A DNA stretch of 8,595 nt from an uncultured Simplicispira sp. (GTDB taxonomy: Bacteria > Pseudomonadota > Gammaproteobacteria > Burkholderiales > Burkholderiaceae_C): assembly GCA_903882725.1 (NCBI GenBank), contig CAIRYF010000247.1:1-8595 (forward strand). The letters are read 5' to 3'. Shown here one piece after another: positions 1-8,129 of this stretch. Position 1 is the stretch's first letter, and each line of letters starts with the position of its first letter. The notes beneath the pieces were generated by a model that ran no database searches, had not been told where the DNA came from, and was given only the letters and a program-made list of their open reading frames with translations. The translations under genes and the position numbers were made by a program.

Positions 1-254
1 CGCGCAACTGCATCGGCTGCCATACTTTGCTGGGTGAGGGTGCCTATTTCGCGCCTGAACTGGGCAATGTCTATGCACGCCGTGGCCCTGATTTCATCAA
101 AGGATGGATCAAGGCCATGCCCACGCACACGCCAGGTCGGCGCCAAATGCCGCAGTTCAACTTCACTGAACCGCAGTTGGACGACTTGGTCGAATTCCTG
201 CGTTGGACCAACGGCATCGACACCGAGAAATGGCCGCCAAACATCGAAGGATAA
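1..254 (+). CDS. norC: Nitric oxide reductase subunit C (NorC), C-terminal part
   Basis: This is the 3' end of the gene for the membrane-anchored cytochrome c subunit of nitric oxide reductase, which passes electrons from periplasmic donors to NorB. The gene enters from the left edge in frame 3, so 83 residues are visible and the N-terminal membrane anchor is missing. The visible part begins RNCIGCHTLLGEGAYF and contains the c-type haem site CIGCH (residues 3-7 of the visible part), with His7 as the proximal ligand. Met49, in RRQMPQF, is the likely distal ligand. The C-terminal helix (LDDLVEFLRWTNGI) and the ending WPPNIEG are typical of NorC. The gene stops at TAA 252-254, 45 nt before the norB ATG, consistent with a norCB transcript. 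The first in-frame start-like codon (TTG at 27) lies after the haem motif and is not the real start. Identification is secure; only the truncation limits it. Confidence 0.95.
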   Translation, partial: RNCIGCHTLLGEGAYFAPELGNVYARRGPDFIKGWIKAMPTHTPGRRQMPQFNFTEPQLDDLVEFLRWTNGIDTEKWPPNIEG

Positions 255-1733
<1,479 letters not shown>

Positions 1734-1736
1734 GCG

Positions 1737-2594
1737 ATGACACACACCGCCCACACAGTGGCCCCACAGGGTTCCGGCACCCTTACCGCGCTGCGGGGTT
1801 CTACTGCGGGCGGTGTACCGTTCTACGCCGCCCAAGCTGGCGAATGCGAACTGTTTACGCATTGTTTTGAACAGCACCTGCCGCTGTTGATCAAAGGCCC
1901 GACAGGCTGTGGCAAAACCCGTTTTGTCGAGCATATGGCGGCGCGCTTGCAGCGCCCCTTAATCACCGTTTCCTGCCATGACGACCTCAGCGCAGCCGAC
2001 TTGGTCGGTCGCCACCTGATTGGTCAGGGCAACACCGTCTGGACCGACGGGCCGCTGACGCGGGCCGTGCGCGAAGGCGCTATTTTGTATCTGGACGAGG
2101 TCGTCGAAGCCCGCAAGGACACCACCGTGGTGCTGCACCCGCTGGCTGACGACCGCCGCCTCCTGCCCATCGAACGCACGGGTGAGCTGCTCAAAGCGCC
2201 GCCCGAGTTCATGCTGGTTATCTCATACAACCCGGGCTATCAGAACCTGCTCAAGGGTCTGAAGCCCAGCACCCGCCAGCGCTTTACTGCGCTGTCGCTC
2301 AATTACCCAAGCCCTGCTGTCGAGCGCGCCATTTTGGAGCGCGAAGGTCACGCCAGCCCCGCCTTGGCAGCGCGCTTAGTGCAACTGGCGCAAGCGCTGC
2401 GCCGCCTGACCGATCACGACCTAGAAGAAACCGCCAGCACCCGCTTGCTGGTGATGGCCGCACGCCTGGTCACTTCCGGCCTACCCTTGCGCGACGCCTG
2501 CCGCGCAGCCGTGGTGGATGCGTTGACCGACGATGCAGAAACCATCCTGGCACTAGACGAAGTCGTGCGTGCGATAGTAGGTGATGAAGACTGA
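1737..2594 (+). CDS. norQ: NorQ, MoxR-family AAA+ ATPase for NO reductase activation
   Basis: Cytoplasmic AAA+ ATPase of the MoxR/CbbQ/NorQ family. With NorD it forms the chaperone pair required for active NorB, thought to act in assembly of the non-haem iron centre. The protein has 285 residues. Walker A is GPTGCGKT at 54-61, Walker B is ILYLDE at 116-121 (Asp120, Glu121), the likely sensor-1 Asn is at 165 in SYNPGYQN, and Arg180 or Arg182 in KPSTRQRF is the candidate arginine finger. The segment around PLADDRRLLPIERTGE (135-150) matches the pre-sensor insert of MoxR proteins. The C-terminal part is helical and lacks known extra domains. The gene starts 3 nt after the norB stop and its 3' end overlaps the next gene by 11 nt, which suggests translational coupling. 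Its place directly after norB distinguishes it from CbbQ and from generic MoxR proteins. Confidence 0.95.
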   Translation: MTHTAHTVAPQGSGTLTALRGSTAGGVPFYAAQAGECELFTHCFEQHLPLLIKGPTGCGKTRFVEHMAARLQRPLITVSCHDDLSAADLVGRHLIGQGNTVWTDGPLTRAVREGAILYLDEVVEARKDTTVVLHPLADDRRLLPIERTGELLKAPPEFMLVISYNPGYQNLLKGLKPSTRQRFTALSLNYPSPAVERAILEREGHASPALAARLVQLAQALRRLTDHDLEETASTRLLVMAARLVTSGLPLRDACRAAVVDALTDDAETILALDEVVRAIVGDED

Positions 2595-3606
2595 CTGTTC
2601 CAGTTGCGCCTCAGCCTCTGGCTGCTCCAGCAGCACAACCCTGAGCGGCGCACCCGATAGCGCCGCCACCCAGCCGACCACCGCCACTTTGCAGCGGCGG
2701 CGGCGCTGGTTTCAGTTGTCCTTTTTTGCGGTTTTTCTACTGGCCCCAGCGCTCAATTTACTGCGCTTTGATCTGACTGAAACCCAACTCTGGGTACTTG
2801 GTTTTCGCTGGTCGCTGGGCATTGATGCCTTCATGCAAGGCCAAGCCAGTGCCCTAGAAACCGGTTGGTCAATCGTCTGGCGCGGCATCTTCCCCGCCCT
2901 GACCTTGGTGGTCGCCTTTCTGAGCGTGGCCTACCACTTTGGCCGTCTGTACTGCGGCTGGCTGTGCCCGCATTTTTCACTGGTTGAAACCCTCAACGAC
3001 TTGCTGCACCGCGCCAGCGGCAAGCTCAGTGTGTGGGACAAATCCACCACGCCACGCCCAGGCCGCACCACAGACAAGCGCTGGTGGCCAGTTTTTTTGG
3101 CTGCCTGCTTGGTATTTGGCTTTCTCTGGGCGATCACGCTGCTGACCTATCTGTTGCCACCAACCATGATTTGGGGCAATTTGCTACAGGGCACGTTGAC
3201 GCCCAACCAAACACGCTTTTTAGTCATCGGCACGCTGGTTTTTACTCTGGAATTCACGCTGGCACGGCATTTGTTTTGCCGCTACGGCTGCGCCGTCGGC
3301 CTGTTCCAAAGCGTGGCGTGGATGGCCAACCCCAAAGGCATGGTGGTGTCTTTCACCCGCGAGCGCGCGCGTGAATGCAAAACCTGCGACGCCCCGCGCG
3401 GCAGCGCCTGCGACCACGCCTGCCCGATGCGTCTTAATCCGCGCAATATCAAACGCATGATGTTCGCCTGCGTACAGTGCGGCCAATGTCTGACTGCTTG
3501 CGACACCACCCAAACCGACCAAGGCCGCAGCCCCACCCTCGAATGGAAAATAGGTTTGGATGCGGTGCGTGAAACCCTGCGACAGCGGCGCGAGGATCAA
3601 AGCTGA
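2584..3606 (+). CDS. Membrane polyferredoxin of NapH/NosR/CcoG type within the nor operon
   Basis: A 340-residue predicted inner-membrane iron-sulfur protein of unassigned function. Hydrophobic segments lie near residues 43-62, 97-118, 168-192 and 211-229 (ATG 2584 = 1). Two CX3C motifs typical of the NapH/NosR/CcoG core occur at membrane borders: CGWLCPH (124-130) and CRYGCAVG (232-239), the second lacking the usual Pro. Two ferredoxin-like clusters follow: Cys265, 268, 276, 280 (the last followed by Pro) and Cys296, 299, 302, 306, enough for two [4Fe-4S] clusters. It is shorter than CcoG and lacks CcoG's C-terminal domain. The N-terminus has three more cysteines (5, 8, 14). It overlaps norQ by 11 nt and norD by 1 nt, so it belongs to the operon; an electron-transfer or metal-reduction role in NorB maturation is inference. 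The start is uncertain: GTG 2581 is in frame directly upstream, and the AGG before ATG 2584 is closer than ideal. Confidence 0.88.
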   Translation: MKTDCSSCASASGCSSSTTLSGAPDSAATQPTTATLQRRRRWFQLSFFAVFLLAPALNLLRFDLTETQLWVLGFRWSLGIDAFMQGQASALETGWSIVWRGIFPALTLVVAFLSVAYHFGRLYCGWLCPHFSLVETLNDLLHRASGKLSVWDKSTTPRPGRTTDKRWWPVFLAACLVFGFLWAITLLTYLLPPTMIWGNLLQGTLTPNQTRFLVIGTLVFTLEFTLARHLFCRYGCAVGLFQSVAWMANPKGMVVSFTRERARECKTCDAPRGSACDHACPMRLNPRNIKRMMFACVQCGQCLTACDTTQTDQGRSPTLEWKIGLDAVRETLRQRREDQS

Positions 3607-5435
3607 TGGAAGAATGGATTGGCCAATGGTGGCACCGCGCTGTAACGCGCGTGGCCGAGCCTGACCGCAGTGACGTGCGCGTAACGCTCGACGAAATGCG
3701 CCGCAGCATTGCGCTGCTGTACCGCGCTGGTGGTGGTGACGCCGCAGTGCGCGTAACCCCGGTGGCCGATAGTCGCCATGGCGGCCCACGCGGTTGGATT
3801 CAGCGCTTGGCAGGCAGCGGCATCCGCGTACCCCTACCACTGCTGGACTGGGAAACCCTGGCACTACCCGCGCAGGTGAGTGTGTTCGATCAACGCGAAC
3901 TCAACCGTGAACTGTATTTGTGGTTGGCCGCACTGGCCGCCGTGTTTGAACCCAGCGGCGACTGGGTGGCCGACAACCGCGCCGCCACCGCCCGCGCCTT
4001 GCAGCGCTTTGCCGGACTGCGCAGCCGCCACCAGCGCCTGACGCAGGCACACTTAGCCCAGCGCCCCACGCTGCCCAGCTTGCGCGCTGATGCCGCACCG
4101 TTTGAAGCGGCTGTGCAAGCAGCGCTGCGCGGCGACGACCACAGCCCGCTGTTTATCGAACCGCAACAGGTCGCCCCGGTCTGGCTATGGCTGACCGCCG
4201 GCCTAAGCCATGCACCGGCTGGCAGCCACAGCAACACGGGCGATGGCGCTGGCGAACGCCCCGACGGCAACCCCGACGCCGAGAGTAAACAGCGCCGTCG
4301 CTCACAGCGCGTCGAACAAAAAGAAGCACGCAACCCGCTGCTGGTAGCCGCAAAAGTGGAGGCGGTGAACAGCTGGAGCGAACTGATCAAACTCGACCGT
4401 GGCACCGATGATGAAGTCGATCCCAACGCCACGGCTGCAGCCAACGACATGGACACGCTGTCGCTGGCACGCGGTGAGCAAACCACCGCCTCACGCGTCA
4501 AGTTTGACTTGGACTTGCCCAGCGCCTCGGCTGACGACATCCCCCTTGGCCCTGGGCGCAAAACCCCCGAATGGGACTGGCGCAAGAGCGTGATGCAGCC
4601 CGACCACTGCGCGGTGCAATGCTCCGTCGCCCGCCCCGGCACACCCTATGTGCCATCGCAAGCGCTGCGCGCCAACGCCCGGCGGATGCGCCGGCGCCTT
4701 GAAGTGCTGCGCGCCGCGCCACGCTGGCAAAACGGCCAAACTACCGGCGACGATTTCGACATCGACGCGTGGGTACGCTTTCAAACCGAATCGCAGGGCG
4801 GCGTGCAACACACGGATTCGCCGCCGGTCTACATTCGGCGCCAGCGCGGCGAGCGCAGCTTGGCTACTTTGCTGCTGGCCGATTTATCGCTATCGACCGA
4901 CGCCTACGCCACCGACCACGCGCGCGTCATCGACGTGATCCGCGACGCGCTGTACGTGTTTGGCGAAGCGCTGGCTGGCACTGGCGATGCGTTTGAGATG
5001 CTCGGCTTTAGCTCGGTGCGGCGCCAGCACGTGCGCATCCAGCACATCAAAGGCTTTGGCGAAAGCTGGAATGACACCGTGCGCTCCCGTGTCGGCGTCT
5101 TAAAGCCCGGTTTTTATACCCGCATGGGTGCCGCTGTGCGCGATGCCACGCGCCGCCTGAGCGCGCGCCCCGAGCGCCAGCGCCTGCTGCTGGTACTGAC
5201 CGATGGCAAGCCCAACGACCTCGATATCTACGAAGGCCGCTACGGTCTCGAAGACACACGCCACGCGGTGCAAGAAGCACGCGATGCGGGGCTGGTGCCG
5301 TTTTGCGTCACCATCGACAAAGAAGCCCACGAATACCTGCCCATGCTGTTTGGCAGCCAAGGCTACGCGCTGGTCAAACGCCCGCAAGACCTGGTGCAGC
5401 GCCTGACGCAGGCGTGGGTGACGCTGGCACGCTAA
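3606..5435 (+). CDS. norD: NorD, VWA-domain protein for NO reductase activation
   Basis: Cytoplasmic partner of the NorQ ATPase; NorQ and NorD together are needed to make NorB active. The protein has 609 residues, close to the usual NorD length. The N-terminus (MEEWIGQWWHR) and the helical region to about residue 200 are NorD-like. A hydrophilic, charged linker of roughly residues 198-245 follows. The C-terminal von Willebrand A domain begins near residue 420 and has a complete metal-ion-dependent adhesion site: DLSLS at 426-430, Thr505 in FYTRMGAA, and Asp533 in VLTDGKPND. Its ATG overlaps the stop of the polyferredoxin gene (TGATG), a classic coupling arrangement. norD is the last gene of the operon here: a convergent acyl-CoA dehydrogenase gene ends 96 nt downstream, with no norE or norF. 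A generic MoxR-associated VWA protein is the only alternative, and the context excludes it. Confidence 0.95.
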   Translation: MEEWIGQWWHRAVTRVAEPDRSDVRVTLDEMRRSIALLYRAGGGDAAVRVTPVADSRHGGPRGWIQRLAGSGIRVPLPLLDWETLALPAQVSVFDQRELNRELYLWLAALAAVFEPSGDWVADNRAATARALQRFAGLRSRHQRLTQAHLAQRPTLPSLRADAAPFEAAVQAALRGDDHSPLFIEPQQVAPVWLWLTAGLSHAPAGSHSNTGDGAGERPDGNPDAESKQRRRSQRVEQKEARNPLLVAAKVEAVNSWSELIKLDRGTDDEVDPNATAAANDMDTLSLARGEQTTASRVKFDLDLPSASADDIPLGPGRKTPEWDWRKSVMQPDHCAVQCSVARPGTPYVPSQALRANARRMRRRLEVLRAAPRWQNGQTTGDDFDIDAWVRFQTESQGGVQHTDSPPVYIRRQRGERSLATLLLADLSLSTDAYATDHARVIDVIRDALYVFGEALAGTGDAFEMLGFSSVRRQHVRIQHIKGFGESWNDTVRSRVGVLKPGFYTRMGAAVRDATRRLSARPERQRLLLVLTDGKPNDLDIYEGRYGLEDTRHAVQEARDAGLVPFCVTIDKEAHEYLPMLFGSQGYALVKRPQDLVQRLTQAWVTLAR

Positions 5436-5464
5436 ACAGCGGCCAGCGCCGACTTTTGGCCCGA

Positions 5465-5522
5465 TTTATGGTCAAAACAGCCTCTAGCCCAATAGATACC
5501 TGCGCTTATAGCTATTAATTAA
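5465..5522. repeat. Intergenic repeat, copy 1
   Basis: A short repeat in the 96-nt gap between the convergent norD and acyl-CoA dehydrogenase genes. It runs TTTATGGTCAAAACAG, CCTCTAGCC, a variable centre, then GCGCTTATAGCTATTAATTAA. It matches copy 2 (6764-6822) in direct orientation, with nearly identical flanks and a diverged centre of about 10 nt. I recall repeats of this pattern as widespread between genes in Comamonadaceae; that is memory, not a search. Its end forms a small AT-rich inverted repeat, GCTATT-AATTA-AATAGC (5511-5527), whose last base is 4 nt before the dehydrogenase stop codon. No T tract follows on either strand, so a terminator role is unproven. Confidence 0.7.
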
Positions 5523-5531
5523 ATAGCAAAA

Positions 5532-6662
5532 TCAAGCCAATGCGCGCTGGATGATGATTTTTTGCACATCGCTGGTGCCTTCGTAAATTTGGCAGACGCG
5601 CACGTCGCGGTAGATGCGCTCCACCGGAAAATCACTGACCACGCCGTAGCCACCCAAAGTCTGAATCGCCGCGCTGCACACTTTTTCTGCCATCTCGCTG
5701 GCAAACAGCTTGGCCATGGCGGCTTCCTTCAAGCACGGGCGACCGGCGTCGCGCAGCGCAGCGGCGTGCCAAATCAGCTGGCGCGCGGCTTCGAGTTGCG
5801 TGGCGCAGTCGGCCAGCCGAAAACCCACGGCCTGGTGCGTAAAGATGGGGATGCCAAAGCTCTCGCGCTGTTTTGAATACGCCAGCGCGGCTTCAAAGGC
5901 GCTGCGCGCCATACCCACGCTTTGCGCGGCAATGCCAATGCGCCCGCCTTCTAGCGCGCCCAAGGCGATTTTGTAGCCTTCGCCCTCGGTGCCGATCAGG
6001 TTCTCGACCGGGACGCGGCAGTTGTCAAAGTTGATCTGCGCCGTATCGCTGCTGTGCTGGCCCAGCTTGTCTTCAATGCGGGCGACCATGTAGCCGGGCG
6101 CGCTGGTGGGCACCAAAAAGGCGCTAATGCCTTTTTTGCCAGCGCCCTTGTCGGTGACGGCAATGACGATCACGACTTGGCCATTTTTGCCGCTGGTAAT
6201 GAATTGCTTGACGCCATTGATGACGTATTCGTCACCGTCCTTGACCGCCGTGGTGCGCAAGGCCGAAGCATCCGAACCAACGTGTGGCTCAGTCAGGCAA
6301 AAGCCCCCCAGCATCTGGCCTTGCGCCAAGGGCGTGAGCCAGTCGCGTTTTTGCTGCGCGTTGCCGTAGCGCATCAAGATGGCGTTGACCGGGCAGTTGG
6401 TCACGCTGATCGCCGTGCTGGTGCCGCCGTCGCCGGCAGCAATTTCTTCCAGTACCAACGCCAGCGACAAGTAGTCCAGCCCGGCACCGCCCAACTCTTC
6501 GGGCACGCAAATGCCATAAGCACCCAGCGCGGCCAGGCCTTGGTGGGCCTCTTTGGGAAAGTGGTGTTCTTTGTCCCAGCGCGCCGCATGGGGCCACAGC
6601 TCTTGCTGGGCAAAATCGCGCACCGCGTCGCGGATCATTTCTTGGTCTTGGGTCAGCAACAT
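5532..6662 (-). CDS. Acyl-CoA dehydrogenase, short-chain/butyryl-CoA-like
   Basis: Cytoplasmic FAD enzyme that oxidises an acyl-CoA to the trans-2-enoyl-CoA and passes electrons to electron-transfer flavoprotein, the first step of beta-oxidation. From ATG 6660-6662 it has 376 residues, a normal family length. The first family signature is CLTEPHVGSDAS (122-133) and the second region contains QTLGGYG (334-340). The catalytic base is Glu361 in YEGTSDVQK, the position used by short- and medium-chain enzymes and not the one used by isovaleryl-CoA dehydrogenase. The frame stays open to 6752, but the extra residues (MPEGSLPAVAV...) do not resemble the family, and AGAGG 8 nt before ATG 6662 supports the shorter form. 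It lies downstream of a thiolase on the same strand, separated by 183 nt. Chain-length and branching preference cannot be read from sequence alone. Confidence 0.93.
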   Translation of the reverse strand: MLLTQDQEMIRDAVRDFAQQELWPHAARWDKEHHFPKEAHQGLAALGAYGICVPEELGGAGLDYLSLALVLEEIAAGDGGTSTAISVTNCPVNAILMRYGNAQQKRDWLTPLAQGQMLGGFCLTEPHVGSDASALRTTAVKDGDEYVINGVKQFITSGKNGQVVIVIAVTDKGAGKKGISAFLVPTSAPGYMVARIEDKLGQHSSDTAQINFDNCRVPVENLIGTEGEGYKIALGALEGGRIGIAAQSVGMARSAFEAALAYSKQRESFGIPIFTHQAVGFRLADCATQLEAARQLIWHAAALRDAGRPCLKEAAMAKLFASEMAEKVCSAAIQTLGGYGVVSDFPVERIYRDVRVCQIYEGTSDVQKIIIQRALA

Positions 6663-6670
6663 AGAAACAG

Positions 6671-6675
6671 CCTCT
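6671..6675 (-). promoter_or_regulatory. Ribosome binding site of the acyl-CoA dehydrogenase
   Basis: AGAGG on the minus strand, 8 nt before the ATG at 6662. It decides the start against the longer open frame to 6752. The site lies within an 11-nt block (plus strand AAACAGCCTCT, 6665-6675) that is identical to part of repeat copy 1 (5475-5485). A run of seven T on the minus strand (6677-6683) lies directly upstream. Confidence 0.6.
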
Positions 6676-6691
6676 GAAAAAAATACGGGTC

Positions 6692-6704
6692 CCGCTGCCA
6701 GCGG
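6692..6704. repeat. Palindrome CCGCTG-C-CAGCGG
   Basis: A perfect 6-bp inverted repeat around one base, in the leader of the acyl-CoA dehydrogenase. In RNA it would fold as a 5-bp stem with a 3-nt loop. On the minus strand it is followed, after about 8 nt, by seven T residues (6683-6677), a loose terminator-like layout. The sequence CTGCCAGCGG within it (6695-6704) is repeated exactly at 6752-6761, in the arm of the larger hairpin nearby. Confidence 0.5.
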
Positions 6705-6725
6705 CCCCAGTGAAATCAAGACCGC

Positions 6726-6763
6726 CACCGCTGGTAGCGACCCTTCGGGCACTGCCAGCGGTG
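6726..6763. repeat. Long inverted repeat (hairpin) in the thiolase-dehydrogenase gap
   Basis: CACCGCTGGTAG (6726-6737) pairs with CTGCCAGCGGTG (6752-6763): 9 perfect base pairs, one G-T position (an A-C mismatch in the minus-strand RNA), then two more pairs. The 14-nt loop contains a small CCC-TTC-GGG hairpin. It stands between the thiolase stop and the acyl-CoA dehydrogenase start, in the region transcribed if the two minus-strand genes share an mRNA. No T tract follows it directly, so it is better read as an RNA-processing, stabilising or attenuating structure than as a standard terminator. Confidence 0.55.
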
Positions 6764-6822
6764 TTTATGGGTCAAATCGGCCTCTAGCCTTTATATATCA
6801 AGCGCTTGTAGCTATCAATTAA
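6764..6822. repeat. Intergenic repeat, copy 2
   Basis: Second copy of the repeat at 5465-5522, in the same orientation. It reads TTTATGGGTCAAATCGG, CCTCTAGCC, a variable centre, then GCGCTTGTAGCTATCAATTAA. Bases 6781-6822 align without gaps to 5481-5522, differing mainly in the central 10 bases. The centre includes the perfect 10-base palindrome CAAGCGCTTG (6799-6808). It ends 23 nt before the thiolase stop codon, so it occupies the 3' flank of that minus-strand gene and abuts the hairpin at 6726-6763. Confidence 0.7.
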
Positions 6823-6845
6823 GGAGCTTGCGGCCTTGCACAGCT

Positions 6846-8051
6846 TTATACCAGCTCAATCGCCATGGCCGTGGCTTCACCGCCGCCGATACACAACGTG
6901 GCCAAGCCCTTTTTCAGGCCGCGCGCTTGCAGTGCGTACATCAAAGTGACCAAGATGCGCGCGCCGCTGGCACCAATCGGGTGGCCCAGTGCGCAGGCAC
7001 CGCCGTTGACATTGACCTTGTCGTGCGGCAAGTTCAGATCGTGCATCAGCGCCATGGGCACCACGGCAAAGGCTTCATTGATTTCCCACAAGTCCACATC
7101 ACCGGCGCTCCAACCGGCTTTGGCCAGCGCTTTTTGCGTCGCGCCCAGCGGGGCAGTGGCAAACCATTCGGGTTCTTGTGCGTGCGTGGCGTGGCTGACG
7201 ATGCGCGCCAGCGGCTTACAGCCAAATTTGTCGGCGGTGGACTGGCGCATCAGCACCAGCGCCGCAGCGCCGTCGTTGATCGACGAGCTGGACGCTGCCG
7301 TGATAGTGCCGTCCTGTTTAAACGCCGGTTTGAGCGTCGGAATTTTGTCCAGCTTGACTTTGCCTGGGCCTTCGTCCATCGACACCAGCACTTCACCGGC
7401 GCGGGTTTTGACAGCGACGGGGGTGATTTCAGCGACAAAAGCATTGGCGGCAATGGCAACCTTGGCGCGCTCGACGCTGGCGGTGGCAAACGCATCTTGC
7501 TGCGCGCGGGTGAAGCCATATTTGGCGGCGCAGTCTTCGCCAAACGTGCCCATCGAGCGGCCTGGCTCGTAAGCATCTTCAAGGCCATCGAGCATCATGT
7601 GGTCAAAAATGCGGTCGTGACCGATGCGGTAGCCGCCACGGCCTTTTTGCAGCAAATACGGCGCGCCTGTCATGCTTTCCATGCCGCCAGCGACCATCAC
7701 CTCGTGCGTGCCAGCCAGCAACATATCGTGCGCCATCATGGCAGCCTTCATGCCCGAGCCGCACATTTTCGACAGCGTCACGGCACCGGCTTCTTTGGGC
7801 AAACCGCCCTTGAAAGCGGCTTGGCGCGCGGGCGCTTGGCCTTGGCCAGCCATCAGGCAGTTGCCAAACAACACTTCGCCGACTGCGTCCGGGCCAAAGG
7901 TGCTGCCTTGGGCGGCACGTTCGACAGCGGCCTTGATAGCAGCACCGCCCAAATCATGGGCAGCCAGCGCAGAAAAATCGCCCTGAAAAGCACCCATCGG
8001 CGTGCGTGCAGCGCCGACGATAACGATGGGATCAGAAATAAGGGTGGTCAT
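6846..8051 (-). CDS. Acetyl-CoA acetyltransferase (thiolase)
   Basis: Cytoplasmic thiolase that condenses two acetyl-CoA to acetoacetyl-CoA and CoA, or runs in reverse to release acetyl-CoA in beta-oxidation or polyhydroxybutyrate turnover. The protein has 401 residues, the usual length. Active-site elements are all visible: nucleophile Cys97 in LSKMCGSGMKA, the NEAFA box at 325-329, His357 in GHPIGASGAR, and Cys387 in CIGGGEATAMA. AGGMESMTGAPY is the typical thiolase II loop. ATG 8049-8051 has GGAG (8058-8061 on the plus strand) 6 nt upstream. It follows aceK by 78 nt on the same strand and precedes an acyl-CoA dehydrogenase, so a role in acyl-CoA degradation is likely. Whether it is the biosynthetic (PhaA-like) or degradative form cannot be settled here; a 3-ketoacyl-CoA thiolase with wider range is the alternative. 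Confidence 0.93.
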   Translation of the reverse strand: MTTLISDPIVIVGAARTPMGAFQGDFSALAAHDLGGAAIKAAVERAAQGSTFGPDAVGEVLFGNCLMAGQGQAPARQAAFKGGLPKEAGAVTLSKMCGSGMKAAMMAHDMLLAGTHEVMVAGGMESMTGAPYLLQKGRGGYRIGHDRIFDHMMLDGLEDAYEPGRSMGTFGEDCAAKYGFTRAQQDAFATASVERAKVAIAANAFVAEITPVAVKTRAGEVLVSMDEGPGKVKLDKIPTLKPAFKQDGTITAASSSSINDGAAALVLMRQSTADKFGCKPLARIVSHATHAQEPEWFATAPLGATQKALAKAGWSAGDVDLWEINEAFAVVPMALMHDLNLPHDKVNVNGGACALGHPIGASGARILVTLMYALQARGLKKGLATLCIGGGEATAMAIELV

Positions 8052-8129
8052 AGGTGTCTCCAGTCAAAGGTAGGGGAAAAGCAAAACTGCAAGAGAAAAT
8101 ACAAGCAAGCGCCACAGAAATAAAACACC
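8052..8129 (-). other. Short gap between aceK and the thiolase gene
   Basis: A 78-nt non-coding stretch, strongly biased to pyrimidines on the coding (minus) strand. It holds the thiolase ribosome binding site. I see no convincing hairpin terminator after aceK and no clear -35/-10 pair, so the two genes may be co-transcribed, but a weak promoter here cannot be excluded. Confidence 0.4.

Noticed and set aside
3802..5280. Several 60-250 codon open frames on both strands within norD
   Set aside because: Arg/Ala-rich or Ser/Arg-rich frame shadows expected in GC-rich coding DNA; none has a recognisable domain or a convincing ribosome binding site.
1737..5435. A MoxR ATPase plus VWA protein as a defence or conflict module
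   Set aside because: MoxR-VWA pairs occur in other systems, but here both are full-length NorQ and NorD types directly behind norCB.
5441..5461. GGCCA / TGGCC inverted repeat just after norD as a terminator
   Set aside because: Only 5 bp with an 11-nt loop and no T tract after it; too weak to call.
6828..8123. A 431-codon open frame on the plus strand opposite the thiolase
   Set aside because: Composition is that of an antisense shadow, it has no domain, and the minus-strand thiolase with all active-site motifs explains the region.
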